From: Chelativorans sp. ZYF759
Lineage (GTDB): Bacteria; Pseudomonadota; Alphaproteobacteria; Rhizobiales; Rhizobiaceae
Assembly (NCBI RefSeq): GCF_012911015.1
Contig: NZ_WVVV01000006.1
Location: 1 to 64,000, forward strand
DNA: 64,000 bases
Reading direction: 5' to 3'
The notes beneath the pieces were generated by a model. That model saw nothing but the letters and a program-made list of their open reading frames with translations, did not search any database and was not told the DNA's origin. The position numbers and the translations under genes were made by a program. Positions 1 to 11,633 of the stretch are shown piece by piece (positions within the stretch are counted from its first letter, which is position 1; the number at the start of each line of letters is the position of its first letter).

Positions 1-16
1 TCGATGGGGTAGCCAT
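1..16 (-). CDS. 5' end of a gene leaving the left edge
   Basis: An ATG at position 16 reads leftward as MATPS before the window ends. A purine-rich GAGGAA at 28-23 on the minus strand lies six bases before it, which is a good ribosome binding site. It would be the next gene downstream of ribonuclease D on the same strand. Too little is present to suggest a product. Positions 17-163 hold no gene that I can see, only a short CCCGCGAAGCGGG stem at 118-130 without a T tract. Confidence 0.35.
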
Positions 17-163
17 GGCGAGTTCCTCTCGTTGAAGGGAACTCCATGGTCGGGTCGCCCGCCGCCACCTGCTCAAAGACTACGAATACTACGCCATCTC
101 AGGCCAAGGCGCCCCTCCCGCGAAGCGGGTTCGTGCATGAGGTCGAAAGCGGAAAGCCCGCCC

Positions 164-1336
164 CTACTCCGCAGCCGCCTTGCCCGCCGTCTCGAAGACG
201 CGGATGCGGCGCTTGTCGAATTTGAGGCCGAGTTCGCCGCGCACGAGGCGGAGCGCCTGTTCGCCGAAAACCTCGCGGCGCCAGCCCGACAAAGCGGCGA
301 CGTCGGCTTCCTCGCCATGGGCGGCGATGCGGTCGAGATCGTCGCCCGAGGCGAGCATCTTGGCGGCCACGCCCTCCTTGTCGGCGACGAGCTTGAGCAG
401 CACCTTGAGCAGTTCGGTGGCCGCGCCCGTGCCTTCGGGCAGTTGCACCTGGCGCGGCATCTCGGGCATGTCCTCGCGCGGGAGGTCCAGCGCCTCGTTG
501 ACGATCTCGAGGATGGAGGCGGCGGTCGCGGAGCGCTCCCAGCCCTTCGGGATGGTGCGCAGGCGCGACAGCGCCTCGGCGTCGCGCGGGGCCTGCTGGG
601 CGATCTCGTAGACGGCGTCGTCCTTGAGCACGCGCTGGCGCGGCACGTCGCGGGCGCGCGCCTCGACCTCGCGCCAGGCGGCCAGCACCTGCAGCACGGC
701 CAGCTCGCGCGGCTTGCGGACCCTGAGCTTCAACCGCTTCCAGGCGTCGCCGGGATCGGGCGCGTAGGTGGCGGGGGTGGTCAGGACGGACATCTCCTCC
801 TTCAGCCAGTGGGCGCGATTCTCGCGTTCCAACTCGCCGACCAAATGTCGGTAGATGTCGATCAGATGGGTGACGTCGGCCAGCGCGTATTCGAGCTGCT
901 TTTCGGTCAGCGGCCGGCGGCGCCAGTCGGTGAAGCGCGACGACTTGTCGATGCGCCCCCCGGTCACCTTCTGGACCAGCTGCTCGTAGGAAACGGAATC
1001 CCCAAAACCGCAGACCATGGCCGCGACCTGCGTATCGAACAGCGGCTGCGGGATCAGCCCGCCCTGGTGGTGGATGATCTCGACATCCTGGCGGGCGGCG
1101 TGGAAGACCTTGACGACGCGCTCATTGCCCATCAGCCGGTAGAAGGGGGCGAGGTCGATACCCTTGGCCAGCGGATCGACCAGCGCGGTGATGCCAGGGG
1201 CGGCCATCTGGATCAGGCACAGGATCGGCCAGAATGTCGTCTCGCGGATGAATTCGGTGTCGACGGTGACGAATTCCTGTTCCTCGAACCGTGCGACCAC
1301 GGCCTCCAGTTCGTCCTGTCTGGTGATAAGATGCAT
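164..1336 (-). CDS. rnd: Ribonuclease D
   Basis: This 390-residue protein is a DEDD-family 3'-5' exoribonuclease acting in tRNA 3'-end maturation and stable-RNA turnover in the cytoplasm. The Exo I motif VDTEF carries D26 and E28, Exo II (HAARQDVEII) carries D84, and Exo III has the Y150-x3-D154 pair, so all four acidic catalytic residues are present. An HRDC-like nucleic-acid-binding domain follows at roughly residues 205-290. The length is normal for the family. The ATG at 1336 is in frame immediately before the conserved N-terminus. It is transcribed leftward, in the same direction as the MFS gene upstream of it. Confidence 0.95.
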   Translation of the reverse strand: MHLITRQDELEAVVARFEEQEFVTVDTEFIRETTFWPILCLIQMAAPGITALVDPLAKGIDLAPFYRLMGNERVVKVFHAARQDVEIIHHQGGLIPQPLFDTQVAAMVCGFGDSVSYEQLVQKVTGGRIDKSSRFTDWRRRPLTEKQLEYALADVTHLIDIYRHLVGELERENRAHWLKEEMSVLTTPATYAPDPGDAWKRLKLRVRKPRELAVLQVLAAWREVEARARDVPRQRVLKDDAVYEIAQQAPRDAEALSRLRTIPKGWERSATAASILEIVNEALDLPREDMPEMPRQVQLPEGTGAATELLKVLLKLVADKEGVAAKMLASGDDLDRIAAHGEEADVAALSGWRREVFGEQALRLVRGELGLKFDKRRIRVFETAGKAAAE

Positions 1337-1393
1337 CGATTTCCGAGCGTTTCGCTATCTTGAACCCTCAATTCAAGCAACGACGGGGTCGCG

Positions 1394-2653
1394 TCAACCG
1401 GATTCTTCCCTGTCCACCGTTGGCTTGGCGCGCTGGTCGCCGCGATACGCGAGCTTCACGAAGAAGGGAGAAGTGCGCAGAAGCGAGGCGAAGCGCCCGC
1501 GCTGGGCGTGCGGCAAGGCGGAGCGCGCCGCCATGCGCCAGACGGTTCCCGCCACGAACAGCGCATAGACGGCTGCCGAATAGACAAACAGCGCGCTCAG
1601 CCCGAAACGCTCCATCAGGAAGGAGGAGACAAGCGGCCCGACGATGGCGCCGATCGAGTAGAAGAACATCAGGGCCGCGGCCACCTTCACATAGCCGCCC
1701 TTGCCGGCGTAGTCGTTCGCATGGGCGGCGGCCAGCGAATAGATCGGCATGGCGAAGGCCGCGAAGAGGAAGATCAGGACGAAATTTGCCATGCGGTCCT
1801 GTCCGGCCAGGAATGCCAAAGCGAGCGCCAGCACCATGGAGGCCGCCGAGGTGATCAAGAGCACCCAGCGCCGGTCCCAGCGGTCCGACAGCGAGCCCAG
1901 CGGATATTGCAGCACCACGCCGCCAATGACGCCGAGGCTGATGAAGATCGCGATCTCGGTGATGGAAAGCCCGATGCCTTCCGCATAGACCGGGCCGACG
2001 AGGCGAAAGGCGCTGTTGGACAGGCCTGCCACTATGCAGCCCATGCAGGCCAAGGGCGAGAGCGCCCAGACACCCTTGAGATCGAGCGACATCTCGGCCG
2101 GCGGCGTCGGGTTGGAGCGGTCGGCCAGCGACACCGGGACCAGAGACAGGGTGATCATGATGGCCATCACGCCGAAGATGATGAACCCGCCCGGTCCGAA
2201 AAGCGGGATCATGAACTGCGAGACAGTGACCGAGACCAGATCGATGATGCGGTAGAAGGCCAGCGCCCTCGCCCGGTTTTCATTGGCGACGCCGGAATTG
2301 ATCCAGCTCTCGATGGTGGTGAAGAGGCCGGCGAAGCAGAAGCCGACCAGAAAACGCATGACGATCCAGACGACCGGATCGATGAACATGACCAGCGCCA
2401 GCGTGCCGCTGGCGGCAAGGGCCGCCAGGGCTGCAAAGCAGCGTATGTGGCCCACCTCGCGCAGCATGCGGGTGATGAACAGGCACCCCAGGAAGAAGCC
2501 GGCGAAATAGGCCGTACCCATGAAGCCGATGAGGCCGGCCGAAAACCCCTCCTGCGCGCCGCGCAACGCGATCAGCGTGCCCTGCAGGCCGTTGCCGGCC
2601 AGCAGGATGCCGGCGGTGATGAGAAGCGGAAAGAGCGGGCGCAGGCTGTGCAT
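1394..2653 (-). CDS. MFS transporter (YcaD-like)
   Basis: A major facilitator superfamily permease of about 419 residues with roughly twelve hydrophobic helices, expected in the inner membrane. Helix 1 contains PLFPLLITAGILLAGNG, and the central loop after helix 6 (around ADRSNPTPPAEMSLDLKG) is hydrophilic, as usual in the fold. The LGSLSDRWDRR stretch matches the conserved MFS loop motif. The substrate cannot be read from the sequence; the closest resemblance is to the YcaD/TsgA-like group. The ATG at 2653 sits just before helix 1. An in-frame ATG at 2683 and a TTG at 2701 are alternatives, and none has an obvious ribosome binding site. Confidence 0.88.
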   Translation of the reverse strand: MHSLRPLFPLLITAGILLAGNGLQGTLIALRGAQEGFSAGLIGFMGTAYFAGFFLGCLFITRMLREVGHIRCFAALAALAASGTLALVMFIDPVVWIVMRFLVGFCFAGLFTTIESWINSGVANENRARALAFYRIIDLVSVTVSQFMIPLFGPGGFIIFGVMAIMITLSLVPVSLADRSNPTPPAEMSLDLKGVWALSPLACMGCIVAGLSNSAFRLVGPVYAEGIGLSITEIAIFISLGVIGGVVLQYPLGSLSDRWDRRWVLLITSAASMVLALALAFLAGQDRMANFVLIFLFAAFAMPIYSLAAAHANDYAGKGGYVKVAAALMFFYSIGAIVGPLVSSFLMERFGLSALFVYSAAVYALFVAGTVWRMAARSALPHAQRGRFASLLRTSPFFVKLAYRGDQRAKPTVDREESG

Positions 2654-2919
2654 GGGGCGGGACCGGAGAAACGACGCGACCATAGGGGCGAAAGACGTCA
2701 AACGCGATGCCGCAGCGCCCCGACGCTCTTGTGCCAGGGCAACCGGTCCACCGGCGTTGCATCGCGGCGGCGCATCGCCTATCAGACGCGCGTTTTGTCC
2801 AGGAGTTTCATGCGCGGAAGCCTCATCATCTGAAGATCGAGATCACCGAAGCCCGGCCATGTCCGGTGTTTCGCCGTTTCCGCGCGCCCGTCGCGGCGCC
2901 TGACTGAAAGTCAATCACC

Positions 2920-3366
2920 TTGAACAATGAACCCATCACCATCCGGGCCTATGAAGCGGCCGACAAACCGCGCCTGCTGGACATCTGGCTACGCGCTTCG
3001 CTCAAGGCGCATGATTTCCTGCCGCCTGAACTGGTGGCCGAACAAAAACGGCTGGTCGGCGAGGTCTATCTGACGAAGGCCGAGACCTTCGTGGCGACAC
3101 GCGCAGGCTTGCCCGTCGGCTTCATCGGGCTGCTGGACAAGCATATTGGCGGGCTGTTCGTCGATCCCGACCGCCAAGGCGGCGGCATCGGCCAGCTGCT
3201 TGTAGCACATGCCATGAGCCTGAAAGGGGCGCTCGACCTCGAGGTCTATGCCCGCAATCAGGCCGCGCTCGGCTTCTATCGCCGCCTCGGCTTCGTGGAG
3301 ACCGGGCGCCGACCGACCGACGATAACGGCCTGCCCTTCGAGCTGATCGCGCTTAGACTGGGATAA
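2920..3366 (+). CDS. GNAT family N-acetyltransferase
   Basis: A 148-residue acetyl-CoA-dependent N-acetyltransferase. The acetyl-CoA pyrophosphate-binding motif A is visible as VDPDRQGGGIGQLLV (about residues 82-96), and the C-terminal motif B region reads NQAALGFYRRLGF, typical of the YjaB/RimI-like branch that modifies small molecules or amino groups of peptides. The substrate is unknown. The start is a TTG with no strong ribosome binding site, but it gives the usual N-terminus (ITIRAYEAADKPRLLDIW). It stands alone, opposite in direction to its neighbours. Confidence 0.88.
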   Translation: MNNEPITIRAYEAADKPRLLDIWLRASLKAHDFLPPELVAEQKRLVGEVYLTKAETFVATRAGLPVGFIGLLDKHIGGLFVDPDRQGGGIGQLLVAHAMSLKGALDLEVYARNQAALGFYRRLGFVETGRRPTDDNGLPFELIALRLG

Positions 3367-3440
3367 AGACGCGCCAGCAGGCGGGGGCGCTCCACCGCCC
3401 TCGCCTCAGCCGTGCGGCTGCGGCGCCCCTCTATCGATCT

Positions 3441-4091
3441 CTAGGCCCTGCTTCGATCCGCCGCCTCATAATGCGCGATCTGCTCGGCATGTGCCTTGAG
3501 GAATGCGGGGCGGGAAATTGCCCGACCGACATAGGCGCGACAGGCCGGATAGGCAGCAAGCCCGTCGAACCGGTCGACGAGGCGCAGGACGTCCGCCATC
3601 AGGATATCGGCCACGCAGAACGGACCCGCCAGCCATTGGCCGGTTGCCAGCACGGTTTCCAGTCGCTGGAGACGTGACTGCAGGAAGGCATCGGTGCGCG
3701 TCCACGCCGCCGATTCGCCTACGTCGCCGGAAAAATGAAACAGCGACCATGGCACGCTCGCCATCTCGACGGAGTTGAGGGCCGCGATGACCCATGCGAT
3801 CGCCGCATTTCGACCTTGCGGATCATCGGGCAGCAGATTGTCGCTTCGGTGGCCCAGATGCAGAAGGATCGCGCCGCTTTCGAAGATCGACATGTCGCCA
3901 TCGGTCAGCCATGGCACCTGCGCGAAAGGCTGATGTGCGAGATGATCGGCCTCGCGCGTGGCGAAAGGCGTGGTTTCCACGCGATATGGCAGGCCAGCCT
4001 CCTTAAGCGCCCAGCAGATGCGCAGATCCCGGACATAGCCACGCGGTACCTTGGGTACCCAGTCGTAAGTCGTGACAATGAGGTCGGTCAT
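3441..4091 (-). CDS. Glutathione S-transferase family protein
   Basis: A 216-residue cytosolic GST-like protein. The N-terminal thioredoxin-like half covers about residues 1-82 and contains the glutathione-binding segment [21 protein letters not shown], with the cis-Pro and the ES pair. The C-terminal half is all-helical, with a conserved N-capping region near [12 protein letters not shown]. The ATG at 4091 is chosen because the protein begins [11 protein letters not shown], the normal GST start. An open frame continues upstream to 4358 but overlaps the aspS leader and is unlike any domain. Its physiological substrate is unknown; a detoxification or stress role is inferred from the family. 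Confidence 0.88.
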   Translation of the reverse strand: MTDLIVTTYDWVPKVPRGYVRDLRICWALKEAGLPYRVETTPFATREADHLAHQPFAQVPWLTDGDMSIFESGAILLHLGHRSDNLLPDDPQGRNAAIAWVIAALNSVEMASVPWSLFHFSGDVGESAAWTRTDAFLQSRLQRLETVLATGQWLAGPFCVADILMADVLRLVDRFDGLAAYPACRAYVGRAISRPAFLKAHAEQIAHYEAADRSRA

Positions 4092-4257
4092 CGGGCGTCT
4101 CCATTTCTCGGATCGGCGACATAGGACGGCGGACAAACCGGCCATCCGACACCATGAGGGAAATTCTCCATCTGGCCGAGCCGTCGGCAACCCCTTAACG
4201 CACCATCGGTCGGCTGCACACCGTTTCACGCCAGACCGGTCACAATCCCTCCCAGCC

Positions 4258-4286
4258 TTGACAAAAACGCCCTCCCATGCGCTTTT
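4258..4286 (+). promoter_or_regulatory. Possible aspS promoter
   Basis: TTGACA at 4258-4263 is a perfect -35 hexamer. Seventeen bases later is GCTTTT, a weak -10. It lies about 70 bases before the aspS start. The -35 match is seen; the promoter assignment is inferred. Confidence 0.3.
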
Positions 4287-4356
4287 CGCGCCCGAATCCG
4301 GGCCCGCCGCATCGCGGCGCCTGCCGCCCTTCACACCAGACACCGGACGATCATCC

Positions 4357-6240
<1,884 letters not shown>

Positions 6241-6272
6241 TAACGGCTTTCGGCCGCAGTCCGATCGACGAC

Positions 6273-6309
6273 GCCCCGCGCCGGCCAAGCCGTGCGGGGC
6301 TTCTTCTTT
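6273..6309 (+). terminator. Rho-independent terminator of aspS
   Basis: A GCCCCGC / GCGGGGC stem (6273-6279 with 6294-6300) and a 14-base loop are followed by TTCTTCTTT at 6301-6309. It begins 33 bases after the aspS stop. Its T tract abuts the end of the convergent DUF2459 gene. Confidence 0.8.
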
Positions 6310-7037
6310 CAGGAAGCGCCTTCGCCCAGATCGTTCGCCAGCCGGATCGACCACAGCAGGCTTTGCGGCAGCGGGTTCCACCAGCCGGTGCGGATGCCAC
6401 CGGCGCGAAGCACGCGGCTGGTCCATTCATTGCAGCCATAAAGCGCGTTGAAGCGGCCTTCGGCCTCGTAGAAGAGGTCGAACTCGCCATAGGCGGCGTG
6501 CGGGATGAGTATCGGCCGCCCCTCCCCGTCGTGCTCGAAGGTGGCGAGGGCCTCGTCGAGCATGGCGAACATGGACGCCTCGCTGACGGCGATCGGCATC
6601 ACGCCCTCCATGGCAGGATCGATGTCGCCGGCCAGTTCCACGTGCATGGCCGATTCATCGATGGTGAAGGCGCGCAGCAGCGAGCCGGGGCGAAGATCCG
6701 CCCAGCTCGGCGTCTCGATGTAGAAGCTGCGGCTGCCCCAGCCCATGTGGATCCAGTGGAGCCCGGGATGGTCGGTCTCCAGACCGTCATCGGCCACGAA
6801 GCCCAGCCTTTCCATGACATCCGGATCGGCGGGAAAGGCGATGTCGGTGTGGATCGGGTTGGCCAGCACCAGGATCTCGCGCATCGGCTGGCCTTGTGGC
6901 GGGCCAGGCTCCGAGAGAAGCGGGCGCGGCACGAGTATGCCCAACGCCACCATGGCCGCCACGGTGAACAGGAAGCCGGCCAGGGCAACCGCCAAACGTC
7001 TCAACAAGCTTCCGCGCTGGCGTGCCATCGGGTTCAT
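6309..7037 (-). CDS. DUF2459 (TIGR02117-like) membrane-anchored protein
   Basis: A protein of about 242 residues with one N-terminal transmembrane or uncleaved signal segment (AVALAGFLFTVAAMVALGIL) and a periplasmic domain. The conserved pattern HTDIAFP near the start of the soluble part, then HMGWGSRSFY and YGCNEWTSRVL, match the DUF2459 family, whose biochemical role is unknown. An ATG at 7028 is an alternative start three codons in. It is convergent with aspS. No operon partner is evident; the aapP gene ends 55 bases upstream in the same direction. Confidence 0.85.
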   Translation of the reverse strand: MNPMARQRGSLLRRLAVALAGFLFTVAAMVALGILVPRPLLSEPGPPQGQPMREILVLANPIHTDIAFPADPDVMERLGFVADDGLETDHPGLHWIHMGWGSRSFYIETPSWADLRPGSLLRAFTIDESAMHVELAGDIDPAMEGVMPIAVSEASMFAMLDEALATFEHDGEGRPILIPHAAYGEFDLFYEAEGRFNALYGCNEWTSRVLRAGGIRTGWWNPLPQSLLWSIRLANDLGEGAS

Positions 7038-7092
7038 ATAGGCAGCGCGCCGCGCCACTGAAGCCCTCTGCGTGGCGAATTGCGCCGGCTGC

Positions 7093-7893
7093 TCAGTGCA
7101 GGATCTGCGACAGGAAGAGTTTTGTGCGCTCGTGCTGCGGATTGTCGAAGAATTTCTCCGGCACGTTCTGCTCGACGATCTGGCCCTGGTCCATGAAGAT
7201 GACGCGGTTGGCGACCTGGCGGGCAAAACCCATCTCGTGGGTGACCACGATCATGGTCATGCCTTCCTCGGCAAGGCCTACCATCGTCTCCAGCACTTCC
7301 TTGATCATCTCGGGATCAAGCGCGGAAGTCGGCTCGTCGAAGAGCATGATGCGCGGGTTCATGCAGAGCGATCGGGCAATCGCCACGCGCTGCTGCTGGC
7401 CGCCGGACAGCTGGCCCGGATATTTGAGCGCCTGCTCGGGGATCTTGACGCGCTCCAGGAAGTGCATGGCCGTCTCCTCGGCCTCCTTCTTGGGCACCTT
7501 GCGCACCCAGATCGGGGCCAGCGTGCAGTTTTCCAGGATGGTCAGATGCGGGAAGAGGTTGAAGTGCTGGAACACCATGCCGACCTCGCGCCTGACCTCG
7601 TCGATCTTCTTGAGATCGTTGGTGAGTTCGATGCCGTCAACGACGATGCGCCCCTCCTGGTGTTCTTCCAGCCGGTTGACGCAGCGGATCATGGTGGACT
7701 TGCCGGAGCCCGACGGCCCGCAGACCACGATGCGCTCGCCGCGCATGACCTTCAGATTGATGTCCTTCAGCACATGGAAATCGCCGTACCATTTGTGCAT
7801 GTCGACGATCTCGATGGCGACGTCGGTGGTCGAGACCTGCATCTTGGCGCGGTTGACGGCAAGTTCTTCCGCGCTGATCTTGTTTTCGCTCAT
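7093..7893 (-). CDS. aapP: General L-amino acid ABC transporter ATPase
   Basis: The ATP-binding subunit (266 residues) of a polar amino-acid importer, peripheral on the inner membrane. Walker A GPSGSGKS is at about 59-66, the ABC signature reads LSGGQQQR, and Walker B reads [10 protein letters not shown], followed by a switch histidine in VVTHEMGF. It is the last gene of the leftward aapJQMP operon. The 71 bases separating it from aapM contain a strong stem-loop, which may set its expression relative to the permeases. The gene symbol rests on the four-gene order and on the permease sizes typical of rhizobial Aap. Confidence 0.95.
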   Translation of the reverse strand: MSENKISAEELAVNRAKMQVSTTDVAIEIVDMHKWYGDFHVLKDINLKVMRGERIVVCGPSGSGKSTMIRCVNRLEEHQEGRIVVDGIELTNDLKKIDEVRREVGMVFQHFNLFPHLTILENCTLAPIWVRKVPKKEAEETAMHFLERVKIPEQALKYPGQLSGGQQQRVAIARSLCMNPRIMLFDEPTSALDPEMIKEVLETMVGLAEEGMTMIVVTHEMGFARQVANRVIFMDQGQIVEQNVPEKFFDNPQHERTKLFLSQILH

Positions 7894-7942
7894 TTCGTTC
7901 CCCTTTGGCGGTTCCGCCTTGTCTTGTTCCCGGCTTCGCCCG

Positions 7943-7964
7943 CCCGGCCGATGGTACGGCCGGG
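7943..7964 (-). other. Intercistronic stem-loop between aapM and aapP
   Basis: A perfect 8-bp stem (CCCGGCCG / CGGCCGGG, 7943-7950 with 7957-7964) with a six-base loop lies directly after the aapM stop codon. There is no T tract in the direction of transcription, so an mRNA-stabilising or attenuating hairpin is more likely than a terminator. Confidence 0.5.
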
Positions 7965-9122
7965 CTAGCTTTTGTGGCCGGTATCCAGTCTTCGTTCCAT
8001 GTAGATGGAATAGCGCGACATGCCGAAGCAGAAGATCCAGAACACGAAGCCCGCGAAGATCAGCCCCGACATCGGCGTCTGCGGCGAGACCCAGTTCGCG
8101 TCGGCGAAGTTCTGGCGCACGATGCCGAGCAAGTCGAACATGCCGATGATGTAGACAAGGCTCGTGTCCTTGAAGAGGCCGATGAAGGTGTTCACGATGC
8201 CCGGGATGACCAGCTTGATCGCCTGGGGCATCACGATGAGCCCCATCGACTGCCAGTAGCCGAGACCGAGCGACGAGGCGCCCTCATACTGCCCCTTCGG
8301 GATGGCCTGCAGGCCGCCGCGTATGACCTCGGCCATGTAGGCGGAGGCAAACAGTGCGACACCCACAAGCGCGCGGAGGAAGCGGTCGAAGGTGACGCCG
8401 GTCGGCATGAAGAGCGGCAGCATGACGCTCGCCATGAACAGAACCGTCACCAGCGGCACGCCGCGCACGGTCTCGATGAAGATGACGCAGATCATCTTGA
8501 CGACCGGCATCTTCGATCGTCGCCCGAGCGCCAGCAGAATGCCCATCGGCAGCGAGACGGTGATGCCCACGAAGGACAGGACCATCGTGACGAGAAGGCC
8601 GCCCCACAGCGTGGTGGACACATAGGGCAGCCCGAACGCGCCGCCGACCAGAAGGAAGTAGGCGACGAGCGGGAGAACAACGAAGAAGGCGAGCGCGTTC
8701 CACAGCTTGTAGGGTACGCGCGGAACAAGCAGCGGCACCAGGAGCGCCACGAACATCACCGCCGTCAGATCGACACGCCAGCGCTCGAAGACCGGATAAC
8801 GGCCATACATGAACTGCGAGAACTTGGCGTTGACGAAAGCCCAGCAGGCGCCCGACCAGCCATCGGGCTGGATGCCCCCCTGCGCCACGGTGGCGCAGAC
8901 GGAGCGGTCGGGACCGGACCACACCGCGTCGATCAAGGCCCAGCGTATCACCGGCGGCAGGAAGTAGGCCACGAACAGCAGGCCCAGCAGCGTCATCACC
9001 GTGTCGAGCGGCGTGGCGAAGAGATTGACCCGGAACCAGCGCACGAAGCCGCGTTCGCGCAAGGGCGCCTCGCGCGCATTGATCATTTCCATCCGGACAT
9101 AGGAAAGGTCGTGTTCCTGCAT
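7965..9122 (-). CDS. aapM: General L-amino acid ABC transporter permease
   Basis: A 385-residue inner-membrane permease, larger than HisM-type permeases, as is typical of AapM. A long N-terminal extension with two or three helices precedes the transporter core. The core carries the EAA-type loop in the form [21 protein letters not shown], which docks onto AapP. It starts four bases after aapQ ends and forms the permease heterodimer with AapQ. Expected to import a broad range of L-amino acids in free-living cells and symbionts, by family knowledge. Confidence 0.95.
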   Translation of the reverse strand: MQEHDLSYVRMEMINAREAPLRERGFVRWFRVNLFATPLDTVMTLLGLLFVAYFLPPVIRWALIDAVWSGPDRSVCATVAQGGIQPDGWSGACWAFVNAKFSQFMYGRYPVFERWRVDLTAVMFVALLVPLLVPRVPYKLWNALAFFVVLPLVAYFLLVGGAFGLPYVSTTLWGGLLVTMVLSFVGITVSLPMGILLALGRRSKMPVVKMICVIFIETVRGVPLVTVLFMASVMLPLFMPTGVTFDRFLRALVGVALFASAYMAEVIRGGLQAIPKGQYEGASSLGLGYWQSMGLIVMPQAIKLVIPGIVNTFIGLFKDTSLVYIIGMFDLLGIVRQNFADANWVSPQTPMSGLIFAGFVFWIFCFGMSRYSIYMERRLDTGHKS

Positions 9123-9126
9123 GGCC

Positions 9127-10341
9127 CTACCTCTCCACCAGCGCCATACGGGCGTTGTACCAGTTCATGAAGGCCGACGTCGCGAGACTGAGGCCCAGAT
9201 AGATGATCATCCAGATCGCCACCACCTCGATCGCCTGCCCGGTCTGATTCATCACCGTCTGGCCGATCTGCACGAGATCGGCGTAGCCGATGAAGACGGC
9301 GAGCGAGGAGTTCTTGGTCAAGTTGAGATACTGGCTGGTCAGCGGCGGAATGATGATGCGCAGCGCCTGTGGCACCACGACGAGACGCAGCGTGAGCCCG
9401 GGCTGGAGGCCGAGCGAATAGGAGGCCTCCGTCTGCCCCTTGTTGACGCCCAATATGCCGGCTCGCACGATCTCGGCGATGAAGGAGGCGGTGTAGAAGG
9501 ACAGCGCCAGATAGAGCGACAGGAATTCGGGCGCGACCTGCACGCCGCCCTGCAGATTGAAGGCGCCCAGCACCGGCACGTCGAAGGTGAGCGGCCTGCC
9601 GGCCAGGAAATAGGCCAGAAGCGGCAGGCCGACGATCAGCGCCAGCGCGGTGCGCAGCACCGGGAAGCGCTGTCCGGTCGCCATCTGGCGCCGATAGGCC
9701 TTGCGTGCCACGAACCAGCTGAGCGCGATGGCGACGACGAATGCCAGGGGGATGAGCCACGACCCCTCGCCCCAGACGGGCTTGGGCATGAAGAAGCCGC
9801 GATTGTTGAGGAAGGTTTCGAACGGCAGGTCGAGACTGTCACGCGGTCCCGGAAGCACGGACAGCACGCCGAGATACCAGAAGAAGATCACGAGCAGCGG
9901 CGGCAGGTTGCGGAAGATTTCCACATAGACCGTGCAGATCTTGGCGATCAGCCAGTTGCGCGACAGACGTCCGACGCCGATCAGAAAGCCCAGGAACGTT
10001 GCCGTGACGATGCCGATGACGGCCACCAGCAGCGTGTTGAACAGCCCCACCATAAGGGCGCGGCCGAAGGTCGAATCCGCCGAATAGTCGATCAGCGACT
10101 GGCTGACATCAAAGCCAGCGCGGCCGCCGAGGAAGCCGAAGCCTGACGAGATGTTGGCGCGGCGCAGGTTTTCGGACGTGTTGCCGACGATCCAGTAGAC
10201 GAAGGCGATCAGAGCGACCGCGACCAGGACCTGGTAGATGATGCCGCGTATCCAGGGGTCGTTGATCCAGGATGCGCGCGCGGCCTTCTTGGCACGCGGC
10301 GGTTCATTACCGCGCAGGCTCGTGTCGGTCGCCATGACCAC
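9127..10341 (-). CDS. aapQ: General L-amino acid ABC transporter permease
   Basis: A 404-residue inner-membrane permease, partner of AapM. The first transmembrane helix ([20 protein letters not shown]) follows a basic N-terminus, and the coupling loop reads [21 protein letters not shown]. The first Met codon (10341) is followed two codons later by a second ATG, so the true start could be 10335. It lies between aapJ and aapM in the usual order. About 70 bases separate it from aapJ. Confidence 0.95.
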   Translation of the reverse strand: MVMATDTSLRGNEPPRAKKAARASWINDPWIRGIIYQVLVAVALIAFVYWIVGNTSENLRRANISSGFGFLGGRAGFDVSQSLIDYSADSTFGRALMVGLFNTLLVAVIGIVTATFLGFLIGVGRLSRNWLIAKICTVYVEIFRNLPPLLVIFFWYLGVLSVLPGPRDSLDLPFETFLNNRGFFMPKPVWGEGSWLIPLAFVVAIALSWFVARKAYRRQMATGQRFPVLRTALALIVGLPLLAYFLAGRPLTFDVPVLGAFNLQGGVQVAPEFLSLYLALSFYTASFIAEIVRAGILGVNKGQTEASYSLGLQPGLTLRLVVVPQALRIIIPPLTSQYLNLTKNSSLAVFIGYADLVQIGQTVMNQTGQAIEVVAIWMIIYLGLSLATSAFMNWYNARMALVER

Positions 10342-10409
10342 TCCTTGCCTTGGACAAGAGAGATATGTGGGAGGCGGACGAGGCCCGCCCCCCGATCACC
10401 GTCGCGCGA

Positions 10410-11429
10410 TCAGCGCAGCGGCATGGCGTACATCAGGCCGCCATCGGTCCACAGGGCGTTGAGGCCGCGCGGCACGCCGATCGGCGCCAGATGACGGTCG
10501 AAGACCTCACCGTAATTGCCGACTTCGCGCACGATGTTGACGACCCACTCATTGTCGAGGCCAAGGCCCGCGCCGATGGAGGAATCAGCCTCCTGGCCGA
10601 GAATGCGGCGGATCTCCGGATTGTCGGAAGCCATCATCTCTTCCAGATTGTCCTGCGTGATGCCGGATTCCTCGGCCTGGACCATCGCCATCAGCGTCCA
10701 ACGCACGACGTTGAACCACTCGTCGTCACCCTGGCGCACGGCGGGGCCAAGCGGCTCCTTGGAGATGATCTCGGGCAGGACGACATGGTCGTCGGGGTTG
10801 GCGAGCGTCAGGCGCAGCGCGATCAGGCCCGACTGGTCGGTCGTGTAGGCGTCGCAACGGCCCGCCTCATAGGCGGCGTTGGTCTCGTCGAAACCCTGGA
10901 AGACGACCGGGTTGTATTCCATGTTGTTGGCACGGAAATAGTCGGCCAGGTTCAGCTCGGTCGTGGTGCCGGTCTGGACGCAGATCGCGGCGCCGGACAG
11001 CTGCAGGGCGGAATTGATACCCTCCAGATTGGCCGAATTGATCATGAAGCCCTGGCCGTCATAGTAGTTCACGCCGGCGAAGTTGAAGCCGAGCGAGGTG
11101 TCGCGGCTCAGCGTCCAGGTCGTGTTGCGCGACAGCATGTCGATCTCGCCCGACTGCAGCGCGGTGAAACGCTCGGTGGCGTTGGTCGGGGTGTACTGCA
11201 CCGCATCGCCATCGCCGAAGATCGCGGCAGCGACCGCGCGGCATACGTCGACGTCGAAGCCTTCGAACTCGCCATCGTCATTCGGTGCGGCAAAACCGAT
11301 CAGGCCGGTATGCACGCCGCACTGGACATAACCCTTGGAGCGCACTTCCTCGAGCGTGGAGGCCGAAGCTCCCGTCGCGACGACTGCCAATGCGGCCGAG
11401 CCCAGAATTCCCTTGATGACTGTTTTCAT
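10410..11429 (-). CDS. aapJ: General L-amino acid ABC transporter binding protein
   Basis: A 339-residue periplasmic solute-binding protein (family 3) that delivers amino acids to AapQM. A Sec signal peptide (MKTVIKGILGSAALAVVATG) ends in SAS before TLEEVRSKGYVQCGV. The binding-protein core follows, with GFDVDVCRAVAAAIFG and LQSGEIDMLSRNTTWTLSRD. The ATG at 11429 has an AGAAGGG-type ribosome binding site upstream, and the frame extending to 11594 lacks a signal sequence. It is the first gene of the operon. The upstream gap to 11634 holds no gene and probably contains the operon promoter. Confidence 0.95.
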   Translation of the reverse strand: MKTVIKGILGSAALAVVATGASASTLEEVRSKGYVQCGVHTGLIGFAAPNDDGEFEGFDVDVCRAVAAAIFGDGDAVQYTPTNATERFTALQSGEIDMLSRNTTWTLSRDTSLGFNFAGVNYYDGQGFMINSANLEGINSALQLSGAAICVQTGTTTELNLADYFRANNMEYNPVVFQGFDETNAAYEAGRCDAYTTDQSGLIALRLTLANPDDHVVLPEIISKEPLGPAVRQGDDEWFNVVRWTLMAMVQAEESGITQDNLEEMMASDNPEIRRILGQEADSSIGAGLGLDNEWVVNIVREVGNYGEVFDRHLAPIGVPRGLNALWTDGGLMYAMPLR

Positions 11430-11633
11430 TTCCCACTTACCCTTCTCTGGAGGCACGCAACGCACATGCGAGCCTTCTCTTTTCGTTGTTTTCAGCCGCC
11501 AACCCTCTCCCTTTCGGCGCACAGCGGGCCGGGCCGGCGAACACCCCGCAGCGCAACAAGCATCGAATTCGATAATGTAACGATGGTCAAGCAAGAAACC
11601 TGATTGACGCCTGATATGTCTATATTTGACGTT

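Noticed and set aside
118-130. CCCGCGAAGCGGG stem after rnd as a terminator
   Set aside because: Short stem and no T tract in the direction of rnd transcription.
32-1363. Long plus-strand frame opposite ribonuclease D
   Set aside because: It is the mirror of the rnd coding sequence in GC-rich DNA; its translation is Arg/Gly/Leu-rich with no domain, while the minus strand has all DEDD motifs.
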